Positions 46,210-61,412 of a stretch of DNA of 64,000 bases are shown in pieces. The notes beneath the pieces are model-generated. The model searched no databases. It was given only the letters and a program-made list of their open reading frames with translations, and was not told where the DNA came from. Position numbers and translations under genes: made by a program. This stretch comes from Arabidopsis thaliana (lineage: Eukaryota > Streptophyta > Magnoliopsida > Brassicales > Brassicaceae), in assembly GCF_000001735.4 (NCBI RefSeq), contig NC_003070.9, positions 18,275,971 through 18,339,970 of the forward strand, written 5' to 3'. Position 1 is the stretch's first letter, and every line of letters starts with the position of its first letter.

Positions 46210-48480
46210 TGTAGACTAAAAACAATAATCTTCTTTTCAAAGATAAAATAAAAATATGCTTTTTGATTTCTTCTCTCTATTTTCCGCGTATCCAGATATC
46301 TTGCTCTACGTTGTGAAGTCTTACATGCAATACCTAGACTTATATATATGCAAATATCCATATTATTATTTTATTTGAGTGGACCGATCAAAATACTACG
46401 TGGCTTGAAACTTGGAAGCAATTATTGGCAACGTTTTTTCTTTGGAAGATGCTTGCTTCGTTGGCTCTTGGTTTATGCGAAGGGCCAATAATACGTAGGG
46501 GGCGTTTCTTTATATACACAAATTGTAGATATGTGTATAGACAATTTCACCCAAAAGAAAGAAATATATGTGTATAACCTTATTGAATTTGAATACCGTA
46601 TGGTGTACATAGAGAAGCAAATGTTCTTAAAATAAATACAAAAAAGAACCATAATATAAAAAGATCTAAACGGCCGACACAACAGAAAAGGGATGCATAT
46701 ACGATCTCTCTCTTCACTTCCACTAGCCATAGATATGTTAAAACCCTTTTTTTTTTTAAAATCACTAGGCATGTTTGGATTCCATACCAACATGTTTTTA
46801 TTAGCGACTGTTAATGTATCCCTCATATTATAGTAGTAATAATATAATATAGCCCTTCCCTAATAGATTGAAATGTGATTATGAAACAATTTATAACGAT
46901 CGGAATATCGCGCGTAATCGTATGTTTTCTATTTAGTAATATAAAAACGAAGTATATGATAAACATATAGATCCAAAATTTTTTTTGTTAATACCGCATG
47001 CAGCACATAATTGAAAAGAAAGCTTGTATTCCGGATGTCGATATTTTATACGAATTGTTTTTCCAACCAAAGGTTCTATTCAAAAAACTTTATTTTGACC
47101 ATCAGAAGTGTTTAAGAAAAAGAAAAAAAAGTGTTTAAGAAAGCTGTGGTTCTTCATATTTTTAATCATTACTTAACATTTAATATTTTCTATGAGAATC
47201 GAAATTCGTGTCTTCCAAAATACCTATATTTTCAGCTTACATGGATTCAACTACTAGTACAATCCCACGTTAATTTTTTTTTCATTTCGTTTGTTTTCTA
47301 TTGTTTGCTTTGTTCGTTTCAGCCGTATATACACTAGCCATATTAATTTTGGTTTGATCCGGTATTCCGGTTGCTTGTTTGTTATACACTATTATCTAGC
47401 TGTCACCATTGTCATAGGAGACAAGTGTGGTTATACAGTTTTTCATGTGTAACTCACGTGAATATTTGTGTAATGATCATATTACGACAATATAGGAGAT
47501 CAGATTTGCACAGGTGGATATGCATCACTGCGATCCTGCGGCTTTGGTTAAATGGATCAGGACGAGATTACACCAGTGGGACACGAGGACAACAGTGCGA
47601 CAAAGATTTGATCTTTGATTTATTTTCATTATAAAACTAGTTTTGATCTGTGCAGATATGTGATATGTTCCATGTGTGACATTACTTAGTAAATGTGATA
47701 TGTTCTCCATCGCAGTGGAAGGTTGACAGTGACGCAAATCTATTTGTAATGAATAATCGATTAGTCCTCATTTTTTAACATTAAATCACCGAAACTAGGC
47801 AACGATATATGGGTTCACTAATCCATTAATTAATTGTAACGCATTGATAACTTGTGCTGTAAAAGAGGCTCCTGAATTAAAGTATAGAGAACATATATAG
47901 CACCAAAATTAGCGTACCATATTATTAGTCTAGATCCAGTTGTAATGTAATTTATTTTGTTTCAATAGTCACTGTACTATAGATCGAATCACATTATAAG
48001 ATTCCGCAATATGATTCGACACTGAAGAGAAAATATATCTTTGTCGGAAATTTTGTTTGGTGGTTTGTCGTATTATGGTTTTAAAATATTCATTGATTTT
48101 TGGTTACACGTTTAAAGAACCACTTAAATAGATGTTTTACGTATAAAATGAATATTGACTACATAATTGACTTCAGGATAATAGATACGATTGCGTAACA
48201 ATATCGTATTATTGTATGCCGACACCTTTGACAGCATATCTTCCTTTACATTATTTGTGAACCTTATCCACTTATTTTATTAGAGTATAGAATTGACTTA
48301 AGGATCGGTTTAAGTATACTGTGTGTTCATCATTGGTTTTCATGTCTGTAAACCAAACCTCTAGCTCCTACTATACAAGAGAGGATGATGTAATCATTTT
48401 GACTAAAAAGAAGTAATGAGAATAAGTTTGTTCCTTTTGCTTTCTTAACAAACTTTTCTTGATTTCGTATTTTTATTACG
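46210..48480. other. Large spacer, left part
   Basis: No gene recognised in 2.3 kb. A patch at 47480-47610 is less AT-rich (GGTGGATATGCATCACTGCG onward) and may be inserted DNA, but no domain could be read from it. Confidence 0.4.
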
Positions 48481-48634
48481 AAAATATATAACTTCTTATT
48501 AAACTAGATATAAATATATATTTAGCATAACTCGCTATTTTAATGCACATATTTATAAAATATATAACTTCTTATTGAACTAGATATAAATGTATATTTG
48601 GCATAACTCGCTATTTTAATGCACATATTTATAA
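48481..48634. repeat. Tandem duplication, about 77-base unit
   Basis: Two nearly identical units, 48481-48557 and 48558-48634, each running AAAATATATAACTTCTTATT through AACTAGATATAAAT to CATAACTCGCTATTTTAATG and CACATATTTAT. They differ at only a few positions, so the duplication is recent. Confidence 0.9.
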
Positions 48635-49698
48635 AATATATATTTGAAATAATAGAAAGCTATATTAATTTTTAACATGTTAAATTTCTAGATAAAACAT
48701 TATATCTATTTATAACAGGTTAAACAAAAAAATAATACACATAAATTGTAAATATATATATTTACGTACGTCGTTAAGTAGTTAAGTTTGAGCTAACGGT
48801 TGTAACCGATCTAAAATGAAAAAATGGGTGACGATTTTCACCTAAACTTTTCGGATTCTTGCTGAATCTTAACTAGAGTTTGGTAACTATATGGCCGGAT
48901 GTCATTGTCGAAGCCATCTAATATTGCGAGATTTTGGCAGATTTTCAATGGATCTCAACCAAAATCATAGTAACTGTGGTGTCTAGTTCCACATGAACAA
49001 AAAATATCATGCATTTCCCCTAACACGTAGAAGTAGAAGAGGTAACGATAAAAGTTTTGCCCAGATAAAAAGATAAAAGAGAGAGAAGAAGAAATAAATG
49101 TGGGATTTTTATTTAAAAAAGAATTAAATACGAGATTGATCAGATTGGTGGAACAAAGCTGTATAAATTTGTTAGTTGTTAACTAGAGAGATAATTTTTT
49201 ACGAAATAGCGTAAAGCTGTACAGAATTTGATGTTACTTTTTTGATTGGTAACTATCAAAGCGGTATGCCCTATATTAAAATTGTATTAAAATTGTATGA
49301 AGTTATCATTCAAATTCCTAGTTTAACTTTTGGTCTATGGGAATTAGATCCCTAAGTTTTACATCAACATATCATTTGATCATGGCAGTGTACACAATAG
49401 ATTTTTCATATACTTTTGATCAATTGTCAAAAAATTTAATAATAAAATTTAAAAATAAATGAAAAATGGTTGACACACTTGGACCATTACAAAAATGAGG
49501 AGCTCAAGAATCCCAAGTGGTTTTCACTTTATTCTTTACAAATTTGTACCGCCATAGGACAACTTATGTTTAATTATAAATATTAGCAGATCAATTTTTT
49601 TTTAGTTGAATCGTGTTGGGACAAACATGTAATATGATTTTGAGACAAACTGTTTTGAATTAATGACACAATTTCATGGTAAGTAACATGCCTTATTA
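48635..49698. other. Large spacer, middle part
   Basis: No gene or clear repeat recognised by eye. AT-rich throughout. Confidence 0.35.
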
Positions 49699-50281
49699 TA
49701 TAATCTATGAAAAATATTTGGATTATATTCACCTCCTTTATTTTATCCAATTAGAATCTGACACCTAATAATAAGAAAAAGAACTTAATTTAATTATAAA
49801 TTTAATTTGCCACTAAAACGAAATTATTTATCTGTTTGGGTTTATTAGAAAAGGTGAGAGTTTAGATTTTATGATTAAACAATATAAATATTAGTTTGAA
49901 TTTATATTTAAATTTTACAATTAAACGAGGTTAAATGTTTGGGTTTAGAAAGTACGATTATGATTTAGATTTTATGATTAAATAAGGTTAAATATTAGTT
50001 TGGGTTTATAAATAGATTTAAATTTTACAATTAAACGAGGGTTTAGTTTTTTTACGATTAAATGAGTTTAAATGACGGTTTGAGTTTACAAAGAAAAATT
50101 AAAGTTTAGATATTGGAATTAAACGAGTTCTATATCGGGTTGGATTTACAAAAAAGTGGATTTTAATGATTGAATTTTTTTTTTAATCAGATAACATGAC
50201 AAATTCAAATTGGTTATTAAAGAGGGAGTAAATGAATTAGGTTCACCTAAAGGTGAACCCAAAAATTATTCATAATCTATT
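49699..50281. mobile_element. MITE-like element with long terminal inverted repeats
   Basis: The left flank 49699-49762 and the right flank 50196-50280 are imperfect inverted copies. Right-hand words CCAAAAATTATTCATAATCT, CTCCCTCTTTAATAACCAAT and TTTGAATTTGTCA match the reverse of left-hand TTCATAGATTATA, CTCCTTTATTTTATCCAAT and TAGAATCTGACA. The core (49850-50160) holds degenerate tandem units built on TTTAGATTTTATGATTAAA and ACAATTAAACGAGG. A 20-base palindrome, GGTTCACCTAAAGGTGAACC, sits at 50240-50259. No coding capacity. Confidence 0.55.
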
Positions 50282-51055
50282 AGATGATTTTATATTTTTC
50301 TTTTCTTTCTCTCCCTCCATTTTGTTTGAAATTATGGATTTGATTGCTAACTTGTATAATAGTAAAATTGGTGAATTGACGATTTTTAAATGCAATTCAA
50401 CAAGTATTTTATCAATAAAAATTATATAATGTTAAACAGGTAAAAAACGCATAACTACGAGTCCCTCTGCCGTAGCTATTAAAGCAAATTAGTATGTATG
50501 TAATAGCTATTGAAGTAATTAAGTAAACACTACGAGTCCGACGTTGTGATACAAACAATCCCATAACTAAAATGTACTTAGGTCTAAGCCAGTAAGTTCA
50601 TGTATATAACTTAGAAAGTGGTCAATTTGAGCAATTCTCCTCTTTTCCTTTTGTACTCTAAGAATCAATTTGATTTTGGTGATACAAAATTAAGTATTTC
50701 ATTTTCAGTTGTATATTGACAGAAATAAAAAATAAATCAATTTTATATTATTTTATCTTAACAAGCTCACTTCAGGGCCGGTATTGGGCTGAGTAAGGAG
50801 TCCAATGAAATATGTGCTTCGACCCTTAGATTATTTATTGTTTACAAATAGACCCCTTTATTTTGTAAAATAGTAATAAGCTCTCTTTTTTCCCTGTCGA
50901 CGATTTCTCTCTCTCTCATTAGGCTCGAACCCTCTTTCACTCTTTGTGTCTGTTACCAAACTCTACCCCTCTCTCTTATCCGCTCTATTCAGAGAATCTT
51001 TTCTTCAATGGACTTTCTCTGAACACTCAAATCGAACAGAGAGTTTAATAAATAA
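50282..51055. other. Spacer and EMB1273 promoter
   Basis: AT-rich to about 50760. CAGGGCCGG at 50773-50781 looks like an hAT-type terminus without a partner. CT-rich runs at 50900-50935 and 50970-50980 probably mark the EMB1273 promoter and leader. Confidence 0.4.
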
Positions 51056-52177
51056 ATGGCGATGTCTCATCTCTTTCTTTCTTCTTCGCCTCAATCTTCA
51101 CTGGCTCTGCGACTTCACTCGACGACCCAGGTAACCATATCTCTCTCTCTTCTCTTCTACAAAATCTTCAAAATAACTCTACCACCCAGCAAAAAGGTTG
51201 TAACTTTTCATTATTTCTTCAATGGGTCTTTGGATTAATGTCAAAAATTTCCACCTTTAGGTATATTGGATCAATTTCAATCAGATAGAATAGTGAATTT
51301 AGAGGTTCACAACTCTTATTGGATCCATTAACCATGTAAATTACGAATCTTTCCTTAGGCTTATAGCAAATTACTGTTTTTTTGTTTAATATGATGAACT
51401 TGTGTGTGGTATGAGTTGTTGATTTCTCTAAGTTTTGTTTTTGCAGTTCACGTTGAGCTACTCTAAGAACAATAAAGATTGTTCCTTTCAGAGTGCAAAT
51501 GAAGCTAAAGTATCAAAGAGATCGTTGCTCTGTCGTGCAATTCATATGGAATCTGGACATTCAGGGGAACAACCAAAGAAGCTTAATTTCGATAATCTGT
51601 TGAGGAGAACCAAACATGTTTGGGATAATTCTCCACAGCCGGTTAAGGAATTTCCTTGGAATAGAGCATTCGGAAACTTCATACAGCTCGTTCTTGATCT
51701 CGCTATATCAGTCGTTAAGTTCTTGTTCGTTCCTATATTGGCGGTTTCTTCCATTAGTGAGATGTCTTATTGTGCTCATGAGAGGAAACTTGCTTTAGTC
51801 CCATTTCCATTAGTCATCGGTATGGTTGTCGCTGGCGTTCTACAAGAAACCGCTTTGAAGATCTCGCCTCGTCTTAAGGTAGTAGAAAAGGGAACTCCCT
51901 TATCTTATAGATTGTTATGATAGTTTTAAAATTAGTTCTTAAGAAGACTTTGTTCTTGCAGGAAGCGGAAGTACCGTGGCATTTGATAGCTATGATGATG
52001 TTCTTCACTCTGATTAAGCTTCCTGGACCATATTACCCGTATTGGGGGCGTTTATTAGTTCCACATTTTGCAAATGGAGTATTACTTAGAGCACTTTGGT
52101 CCATGTTCTTTTGGTATAAGAAGACTAGAAACACATCAGGAAATCCTCTGCAGAATCACAGTTTGGAAACAGAATGA
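51056..52177 (+). CDS. EMB1273: EMB1273, plastid protein of unknown function
   Basis: Exons 51056-51130, 51447-51878 and 51962-52177 give 240 residues. The N-terminus (MAMSHLFLSSSPQSSLALRL, Ser-rich, few acidic residues) is a plastid transit peptide. The mature part has two or three hydrophobic stretches (LVLDLAISVVKFLFVPILAV; LVPFPLVIGMVVAGVL; LIAMMMFFTLIKLPGP), so it is probably a plastid membrane protein. I recall the locus (At1g49510) as EMBRYO DEFECTIVE 1273. No enzymatic motif is visible. Confidence 0.9.
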
Positions 52178-53765
52178 GCATCTTCATCAAAAGGTACACT
52201 AAATATGGTTAGATAGTTATGTCAAAATCCCATGATGAGTACATAAACAATTAGACAATGTTGTTTAGATATGACTTTAGTTGCTCGATTTATGCATCTC
52301 AGCAGTTGTTTCTTTTGTAGGCTGGTGTTTTAAAGTGCCAAGTGGTCACTTTGATTAGTTTCGGGGATTATCTGGAACCTCGTGGAGTAGTGTTCGAGCA
52401 TAGATAGGAGCTTTCTTCTTCTTCTTTTCTCTCTTCAATCTCAGAGAAGTTGAGGTTAATGAGTTAACAACATCTTTTAGGCCATAGAATTGTTTTGTTT
52501 TGTGTTCTCTTCTTTGGAAAATTGTCTCAGTTCTTGTGAAAACCGCTATTCTTTGGATATGTATTTGTATCTTGAGTTTTTGTTTTTGGTCAGACAAAAT
52601 TTTATTTGGTAAACTAAGTAAGAAACCAACCCATGATTGTACAATTTTTGACTGTGTAGACGTTAGGCATCGAGTGATTGGTTACGGTTTATGTAGTGTG
52701 TGTAACTGAATCCATAATTTTAAACATTTTAAGCAAAAAACAAATTTCAATTGTATGCAACTTTAGAACGCTCTCCATAATGAAAACTTGTAAAACAGCG
52801 CGGTTAGAAAACACTTGGTTGGTATGATTTTTGGGTCAATCCACAATAGCATATTTGGACTATTAAGAGACAGAAAGTTGTAAACTTGTATAGAACTGCT
52901 ACTGTCACATGTGTGATCTTTTGTTCTTATGCAGATAAGTAATAAAATGAGATCTATTTTCATTGTACGGTCAAATGTTAGGTGTGAATTTAATTTCTTC
53001 TTGAAGAGGAAAGTACTAACTTTTAGGGCCTCTTTAAATGCATCTTTTACATTCTCTATTATTTATTGTTTTGTAAGTACTAGGCTACTCTATAAGTACA
53101 ACGAAACACGCCATTGCAGGTGCATGTCCGTATTGTTACGGCGATTTCGACAAGAGAACAAAAACAATGATGCCATTGCCAAATTATAAACACTCATCTA
53201 TCAGTATTACTTCTTTTAAAATCTTACCACCATTCACCAAAAACCAATTATCACCATTTACCAAAAATATGATTTGCGTGTGGTGTTCAAAATTTTAATT
53301 TTTTTGGTTATATATATATTTTTTTAAAAACGTTATTTCTTTTCTCATGAATTGCATTTTGACCACAACCAAAATAGGACGGTTCTGGTGCGATTTTTTT
53401 CCAAAATGCATCAAATAAACGATAAATCATACGGATTAATTTAATCAATTAATACAATTCTATCAATTGAATATTTTAAGCTCTAGAATATATTCTAATC
53501 AAATTCCGCATGTTTTTTATGTGCCATATTAACCACACTTTTTTCGGTTTGTTGTTCCATTTGTTTGTTTTGTTCTACTCTGACACAGTTGTTTAATCCA
53601 ATAGTACATAAAAAAAAAAACATAAAAAAAAGGTAGCCATGTGAAAAATCCATAAATGCCCTTATTCATCGTTTTCTTATTCCGAAACCGCTTTTGTAAG
53701 TTTCAGTTTTGTAAGAAAACCAAAAACAAAATAAATTATTTTTTCTTCTTAGAAGGAACAGAGAA
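52178..53765. other. Spacer between EMB1273 and SWIB gene
   Basis: The first 450 bases are likely the EMB1273 3' region; a TTTTGTAG acceptor-like site near 52313-52320 could mean a spliced 3' leader. The rest is AT-rich with no gene seen. Confidence 0.4.
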
Positions 53766-55721
53766 ATGGTTTCGGACTCGGACCTCGTGACCCAGCTCCG
53801 GGAAATTCTCCGTAGCTCCGACCTAGAAACTACGACTCCGGCGAGCGTTCGCCGTCAGCTGGAGGTGTATTTCGGCGTCGAATTAACCGATAAGAAAGCT
53901 TTCGTCAGGGAACAAATCGATGCTTTTCTTGAAAGCGATGCTTTGTTAGAAAGCAAACCCGAGCAAGAAGAAGAAGACTGTAATGGCGATCAAAACGATG
54001 AAGAGGGAAGTGAAAACGATGATGATAAGACCGAACTGTAAGCTTATCTCTTCCTTTTGGAACTGACTGTTTTGTTATAATTCAAATTTTGGAACTGACT
54101 GTATTCTTGGTGATTTTGGAAAAATGGTTTCTTTATCTGGCAATGGTTAGCCAACTAAAGTTATTTGTTTGATACTTTTTGTGTATGGATATAGCTATAT
54201 ATTTTAATGGTGATCGAATCAATCAAAGGTTGGGGACTTTTAGTTTCTTTGGGATTGTTTGTGTACTGTTTCTTGTGATTGGCTTTAGATGAAAGAAGTC
54301 AAATTTGTGATTATGTTGTGTTTTTGTATGTAACAGACCGGTAAAGGCTAAGAAACGTGGAGGTGGGTTTAACAAAATATGTCAGCTTTCACCACAACTA
54401 GAGAAGTTTTTAGGAACTTCTCAATTGGCTCGAACAGAGGTAGTGTTTTTCATTTCTTTGTAATTTTGTTTTCCCTTTGATAGTTTTGTGTGGAGAAATG
54501 CTTATGATGACATTTGCATATATAACAGGTTGTGAAGAAAATGTGGGCGTATATCCGAGAGCACGATTTGCAAGATCCAACGAATAGGCGGAATATATTA
54601 TGCGACGAGTCGCTTCATTCGTTATTTCGTGTAAAGACAATTAATATGTTTCAAATGAACAAGGCATTGGCAAAGCATATTTGGGCGCTAAATGATGGAG
54701 ATGGTATGTTCCTTGTTAATTTTACTAGATTTAGGTGGTGGCATCTCGATGAGTTTAAGGTGTTTATAGTTCTTGTGAATGGTTTATCTTTATAGGGTGT
54801 TTTAAGAATGTGAAAGAGGAAGATGTTGATGAGACATCAGGGGAAAGAGACGAGAAAGATGTAAAAATCGAAGAAGCGTTAGAGAATAACGAAGAAGAGA
54901 GTAGAGAAGAAGAAGATCGTAGTGTCCGAAAACGCAAACGCAAGAAAAGAAAGTTAGTTGTTTCTTTCTCTTAATTTCGTGTGTTTTGTATGGTTATATA
55001 CTAAAGGTCAAGAGAAACTAAGCCCTGTCTAACGAATTAGACCAGCCAAGTCCGAGGAGAAACCGAAGAAAAAAGGAGGTGGTTTTACCAAAGTTTGCAG
55101 TCTTTCACCAGAACTTCAGGCTTTTACTGGAACGCCTCAGTTAGCTAGAACAGAGGTACACATAACTGACATTTAGTGAATATATTACAAAACTTCTAGA
55201 TGTGTTATATTATATGCTTAAATGCTTAATGAATGGTTTTTAGGTTGTGAAAATGCTTTGGAAATACATAAAGGAGAACAATTTGCAAGATCCATCTGAT
55301 AAACGCACAATAATATGCGACGAATCATTGCGGTCTCTGTTCCCTGTGGAGTCTATCAATATGTTTCAAATGAACAAACAACTAGCCAAACACATTTGGC
55401 CTCTAGTACAGGAGGATGAAGGTATTTGATGATTGAAAGGTGTTATCATTTTTCCTGAAGTATTCATCTCTATCTTTTTTTATGAGTACATTAATTTTTG
55501 TACTGTCTTTTTTTTTCCAGCAGGAACAACTAATGATCCAGAGAAGGGAAAGCAGAAAATGAAAATGGAGACAGACGAAGGTACAGACATACATTTTTTT
55601 AATCTATTCATGTTACTTAGTCAAGGTGAATATAAAATCATCCACCTTCTTAAACTATATAGATAATGATGAATCAAATGAAGAAAAGGCTACTTCATCA
55701 AGAATCAAAACTGAAGAATGA
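53766..55721 (+). CDS. DEK_C plus double SWIB/MDM2-domain chromatin protein
   Basis: Eight exons: 53766-54037, 54337-54439, 54529-54703, 54796-54952, 55041-55155, 55244-55421, 55521-55580, 55663-55721, giving 372 residues. Residues 1-57 form a DEK_C fold (LVTQLREILRSSDLETTTPA, VRRQLEVYFGVEL). SWIB domain 1 is at about 97-180 (FNKICQLSPQLEKFLGTSQL) and SWIB domain 2 at about 246-330 (FTKVCSLSPELQAFTGTPQL). They are separated by an acidic stretch and a basic KRKRKKRK patch. The two SWIB domains share exon structure, pointing to an internal duplication. SWIB domains are found in BAF60-type remodeller subunits; DEK_C binds DNA or chromatin. The exon 7 acceptor is a NAGNAG (CAGCAG) allowing plus or minus one Ala. 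I recall the locus as At1g49520. Confidence 0.93.
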
Positions 55722-57569
<1,848 letters not shown>

Positions 57570-57796
57570 CTGTTGCACCATAGCTTAATAATCAATGAAA
57601 AGCATCAAAGATGCAAAGCGAGAAAGTTATTTGTTTGTTTTTCCTTTTAAACGAGGAAAAAAGTGGTTTGTTAAACATGTTTCGATTTAGCTAACCAAAA
57701 TTTGCATAAATATTACAATGGTCCTGTATGGAAGAGAGTTTTGGACCTTTTGGTCCATAATCTTAAAAATACAACGATATGTTTTGTGTTGTAAAC

Positions 57797-60700
57797 TCAA
57801 AACTTGAAGTTAAAAACTCTCACACAATTATCATCCCCACAAGAAGTTAACCATCGCAAGCTCTGATTAGACTCACACTTCTCGGTTGGTCTCCAAGCTA
57901 ACCTGTTCACAGCCGAGACATGACACATGAACGGTTCGAGCCGAAGAGCAAGAGCTGCTGTTGCAGTCGTACCTTCCTCTGTTTCTATAATCTTTACGTT
58001 CGACAGCTCTATTAGCCCGCTTTCCATCCCCACTGCCACGCACCCACTCTTCTCGTTGCGGTCTAGTCCAGTCCAAGCCACGGCCGTTACACTGCTTCCA
58101 AACGGAGGCAAGACAAGAATCTGTTTAATGCGAGCGTCGTTCTCAACTGACCAGATCTTGACAGTCTTGTCCCTTGATGAAGTTGCAAATTGGTGGCCAA
58201 ACGGGTTCCATGAACATGCCCATATGATCCTCTTGTGTGCTTCAACCTTTGCCATGAGTTTGTGACTAACCTCACCATTGTCTGAACAGAAGCAAAAAAA
58301 CAGACGAGTTAGAGACGCTAAAAACGTAGACATTTTTCGATGTTTTGAGAAAATCTGATTTAGAACGGTGAAGTTGAAACCGCTTGAGTTACCTGTCCTT
58401 TGGATAGAGAAAACGGAGAAGTGACGATCTCTTGAGACAGACAAGAGCAGAGTGTCATCATAAGAGAACTCCAAGTGCGTCACCGTCAAGCTGTGAGATT
58501 GCAAACGACCAACAGCTTTCCATGTCCCAACCTCCCATAGCCATATCTCTGCCATGGATGCAGATTGAGCCTGAAGAAGTTTGTGGTTCATATATAAAAA
58601 TAATAATTTAGTAATGGAATCCTGCTCAGTTAGATCTAAAATCTAAATCTAGGAGATTGAAGAAGTGTAAAAAAATTCTGAAAACTGCATTAACTTACCT
58701 TACACGATGAAGCAACAAGGTTTCCCTTGTGGTCAGAGCAGAGAGAAAATAGTTCATTACCATGACCATAGAGTTTATGAGATTCCGGCCATAAAGTATG
58801 AAACGCAAGCTGATCTTCGATTGGAGGCTCTTTCAACTCTGCTGGAGCCGCCTCTGGAACTGTCTCAAATGTATCCAAACCTTCGCCTCCGCCATTTCTC
58901 TCCAGTGGTTCACTAGAAGCTGCGAAAAAAAATTAAGAATCTCAAGATTGCTTTTGGTAAAAAGCTAGTAATGGTGTTAAATCAATCAAAATCACTTACA
59001 GTGTAAGTAGATAGGTTTCTGTGATAATCCAAGAGCAGACATATTCGCTCCAAGAACCTGCACGTCTGCTTGTAAATCCTCAGGGAAGCTTCCTTCTCCT
59101 CCCGCACAAGTGTGGTTCAGAGTCTTCAAGAACGACAGAGGAGCCTCAAACACTCTCACAACTTTCTCCTCTGCTCCACTAACAAAACGGTGGTTGCCTT
59201 TACCTTGAACCATAGCCACACAGTTAATATCATGCCCGTGAACCTGAGGACGAGCCAGTTCATGCCAATGCTCATCCTCTGCTTCATTCCCCTCATCATT
59301 CTTCCATGCTGAGAACACACGAGTGGTCTGCAAAACGCAAATTTGGAGAATGAAATATCAGAAAAGAAACTTTTTGCATTATAATATACTGAATCGTTTT
59401 AACACCTCAACCATAAACCCTGACCTGATCTTGGCTCACGGATAGCAAGTACTCGCCGGTTCTAGCCCATGTGACATCAGTCACAGCAGCAAAGTGACCC
59501 GAAGGAACTTTCTGCATCTGCCAATTCTCAGACTCTTTGCTGCTACTAACATTTCTCCAGAGATGAAAAGCTCCGCCATATCCATGAGCCAGAATAGACA
59601 GACTATTTGGGCTCCAATGACCACCGTAGAAACCAAGAGCACAGTGACTTAGCTCTCCAACACAGACAACGTTCACCCACACACCCGTTTTCTTCTCAGG
59701 CCGCCAAATCATCATCGTTTTGTCCATCGAAGCCGATAAAATGCTCAGCGGTTGGTGGTTAACTAGCCGCCCATCAATGAAATCGATGACTGGAGGTTGC
59801 CATTCCACAGAATAGACCCAATCTTCATGTCCAATCAGAACAGATTCAACTGAAATCTGATATGTAAATGTCCCTGAGACGAAAACTGGGCCTTCAATGT
59901 AAGAAGCTAGAGTGATTTCTCTTCGCCACGAGCCAACATCACCGACTAACACTAGTTTCCAGATCCGAATAACTTTGTCCTGGGAAGAACTCACAAGCAT
60001 AATACTATTGGGTATTTCTTCTGTTGTGTGTAACGGTAATGAGAAGTCCAAACTCCGAATCCAGTCCGTGTGGCCTTTAAGCTCACAAACAGAAGTAAAC
60101 TGAAAAAGGATGAAACCAAAAAAACTCTCACAATTGAATTTAGTTGAGAATAATTTGGCACAAAAGCGAATCGGGAAGCACCTTTCCTGTTCTTTCTCCA
60201 GAGTAAAGTTTGATTTTGTTGTCCAATCCGCCCAAAGCAAGGGCAAATCGACCAGGATTTTGAGGCAATTCCGCTAATGAAAGCGTTACAATTGCTTTAG
60301 TGTCAACACAGATAGAGTCCAGACACACCACTTTACATTCCTCTGCAACAGATAACACAGAGGAAGAAAAAGATGTAGATACTGCTTAGAAGACATACTT
60401 CACTTCGTTTAACCGGTAATATACTGCAGCAACGTTAATGCTTACCACTAGGCTGAGACGGAAAAGAAACATCCCAGACATTCACAACTCCATCAGAAGA
60501 AGCTGAAGCAAACATTGCATCGGTTTCAGAAACCATATAAGCGGTGATACAAGTTACACCTTTCTTGTGAGACAGTGGTAGTTGTAGTACATGTCTCCAC
60601 TGTTGCTAAAACAAACAGAAAACATACTAGGGATCAGAGATAATAGAGAAACCGCAAAGAAACTAAGATCAGACCGAGAGTAAGGGAATTTTACATCGTT

Positions 60701-61412
60701 ATTAAGAGTAGATAGTTCCCAGAGGATGATGATACCATCTGAATCACCTGATAGCAGATATTGCCGGTCCAATTTCTTGGCTGCGAACGATCATAGAAAA
60801 TTCAGGGAGATACAAATACATAAAACCTTTCACAGCAACTAAATCACCAAACCGTAGATAGAGACTATAAATAGAAAATTTGAATGCCTATATCTTCTCA
60901 ATTTGCTATCACTCACAAATTCTTCAACCTATGTTCTCTATCTTATAAAACATCAAAAGTCTCATCCTTTAGCAATGCCTAAGCGATTCAACATACTTAA
61001 AACTCTCTAAATAGATAGCAAAAGAAGTTCCTATAAACCAAAGGATTCAAAATTACAGCAAGTAAGCTTTAAGTCCTACCTTTGAAGGCAAACTTGGAAG
61101 TGGGTAACCAATGAGTGCAATTCACAGAAGCTTTATGACCTGGGAGCGTTGTAAGAATCTGGGCAGTCTGAAAAAAACATTAAACAAAGACACAAAACAC
61201 ACCCAAAAAAAATCACATCTTTGCTTTTGGAATGATTTTGAAAGAGAGAGACAAGAGTGGAACAAACAGACCTTAGGGCAGAAAACAGCAACGGCGTTTT
61301 GGGCACCGAAAGAGACAAGACCAGAAGCTCCCCAAGAGACGTTATTGACGACTCTGTTGCATCCTGCTCCTATGAACACTCTCTTCGCTTCGACTTTTGT
61401 GTTTTCTGACAT
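57797..61412 (-). CDS. ELP2: ELP2, WD40 subunit of the Elongator complex
   Basis: Ten minus-strand exons: 61272-61412, 61080-61167, 60695-60780, 60446-60605, 60182-60342, 59425-60099, 59000-59327, 58699-58919, 58393-58570, 57797-58281. They give 840 residues. A second in-frame acceptor six bases inside exon 4 (start 60599) gives 838, the length I recall. The protein is two seven-bladed WD40 propellers. Typical blades read QYLLSGDSDGIIILWELST, ASASSDGVVNVWDVSF, SILSASMDKTMMIWRP, QFATSSRDKTVKIWSV and TSCGDDNCVRVFNFKF. Elongator (ELP1-ELP6) makes the cm5/mcm5 modification of wobble uridine in tRNA; Arabidopsis elp2 mutants have defects in immunity and root development. The gene lies tail to tail with GGPS6. 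Confidence 0.95.

Noticed and set aside
46058-46240. Second 60-residue minus frame over the small gene
   Set aside because: Arg/Ser-rich translation of the same DNA in another frame; the 63-residue frame has the better start and composition.
47371-47634. 87-residue frame in the large spacer
   Set aside because: No recognisable domain, no neighbouring exons, and the composition changes abruptly inside it.
50773-50781. CAGGGCCGG as an hAT element end
   Set aside because: Looks like an hAT terminus, but no matching inverted end or 8-base target duplication was found; kept only as a note.
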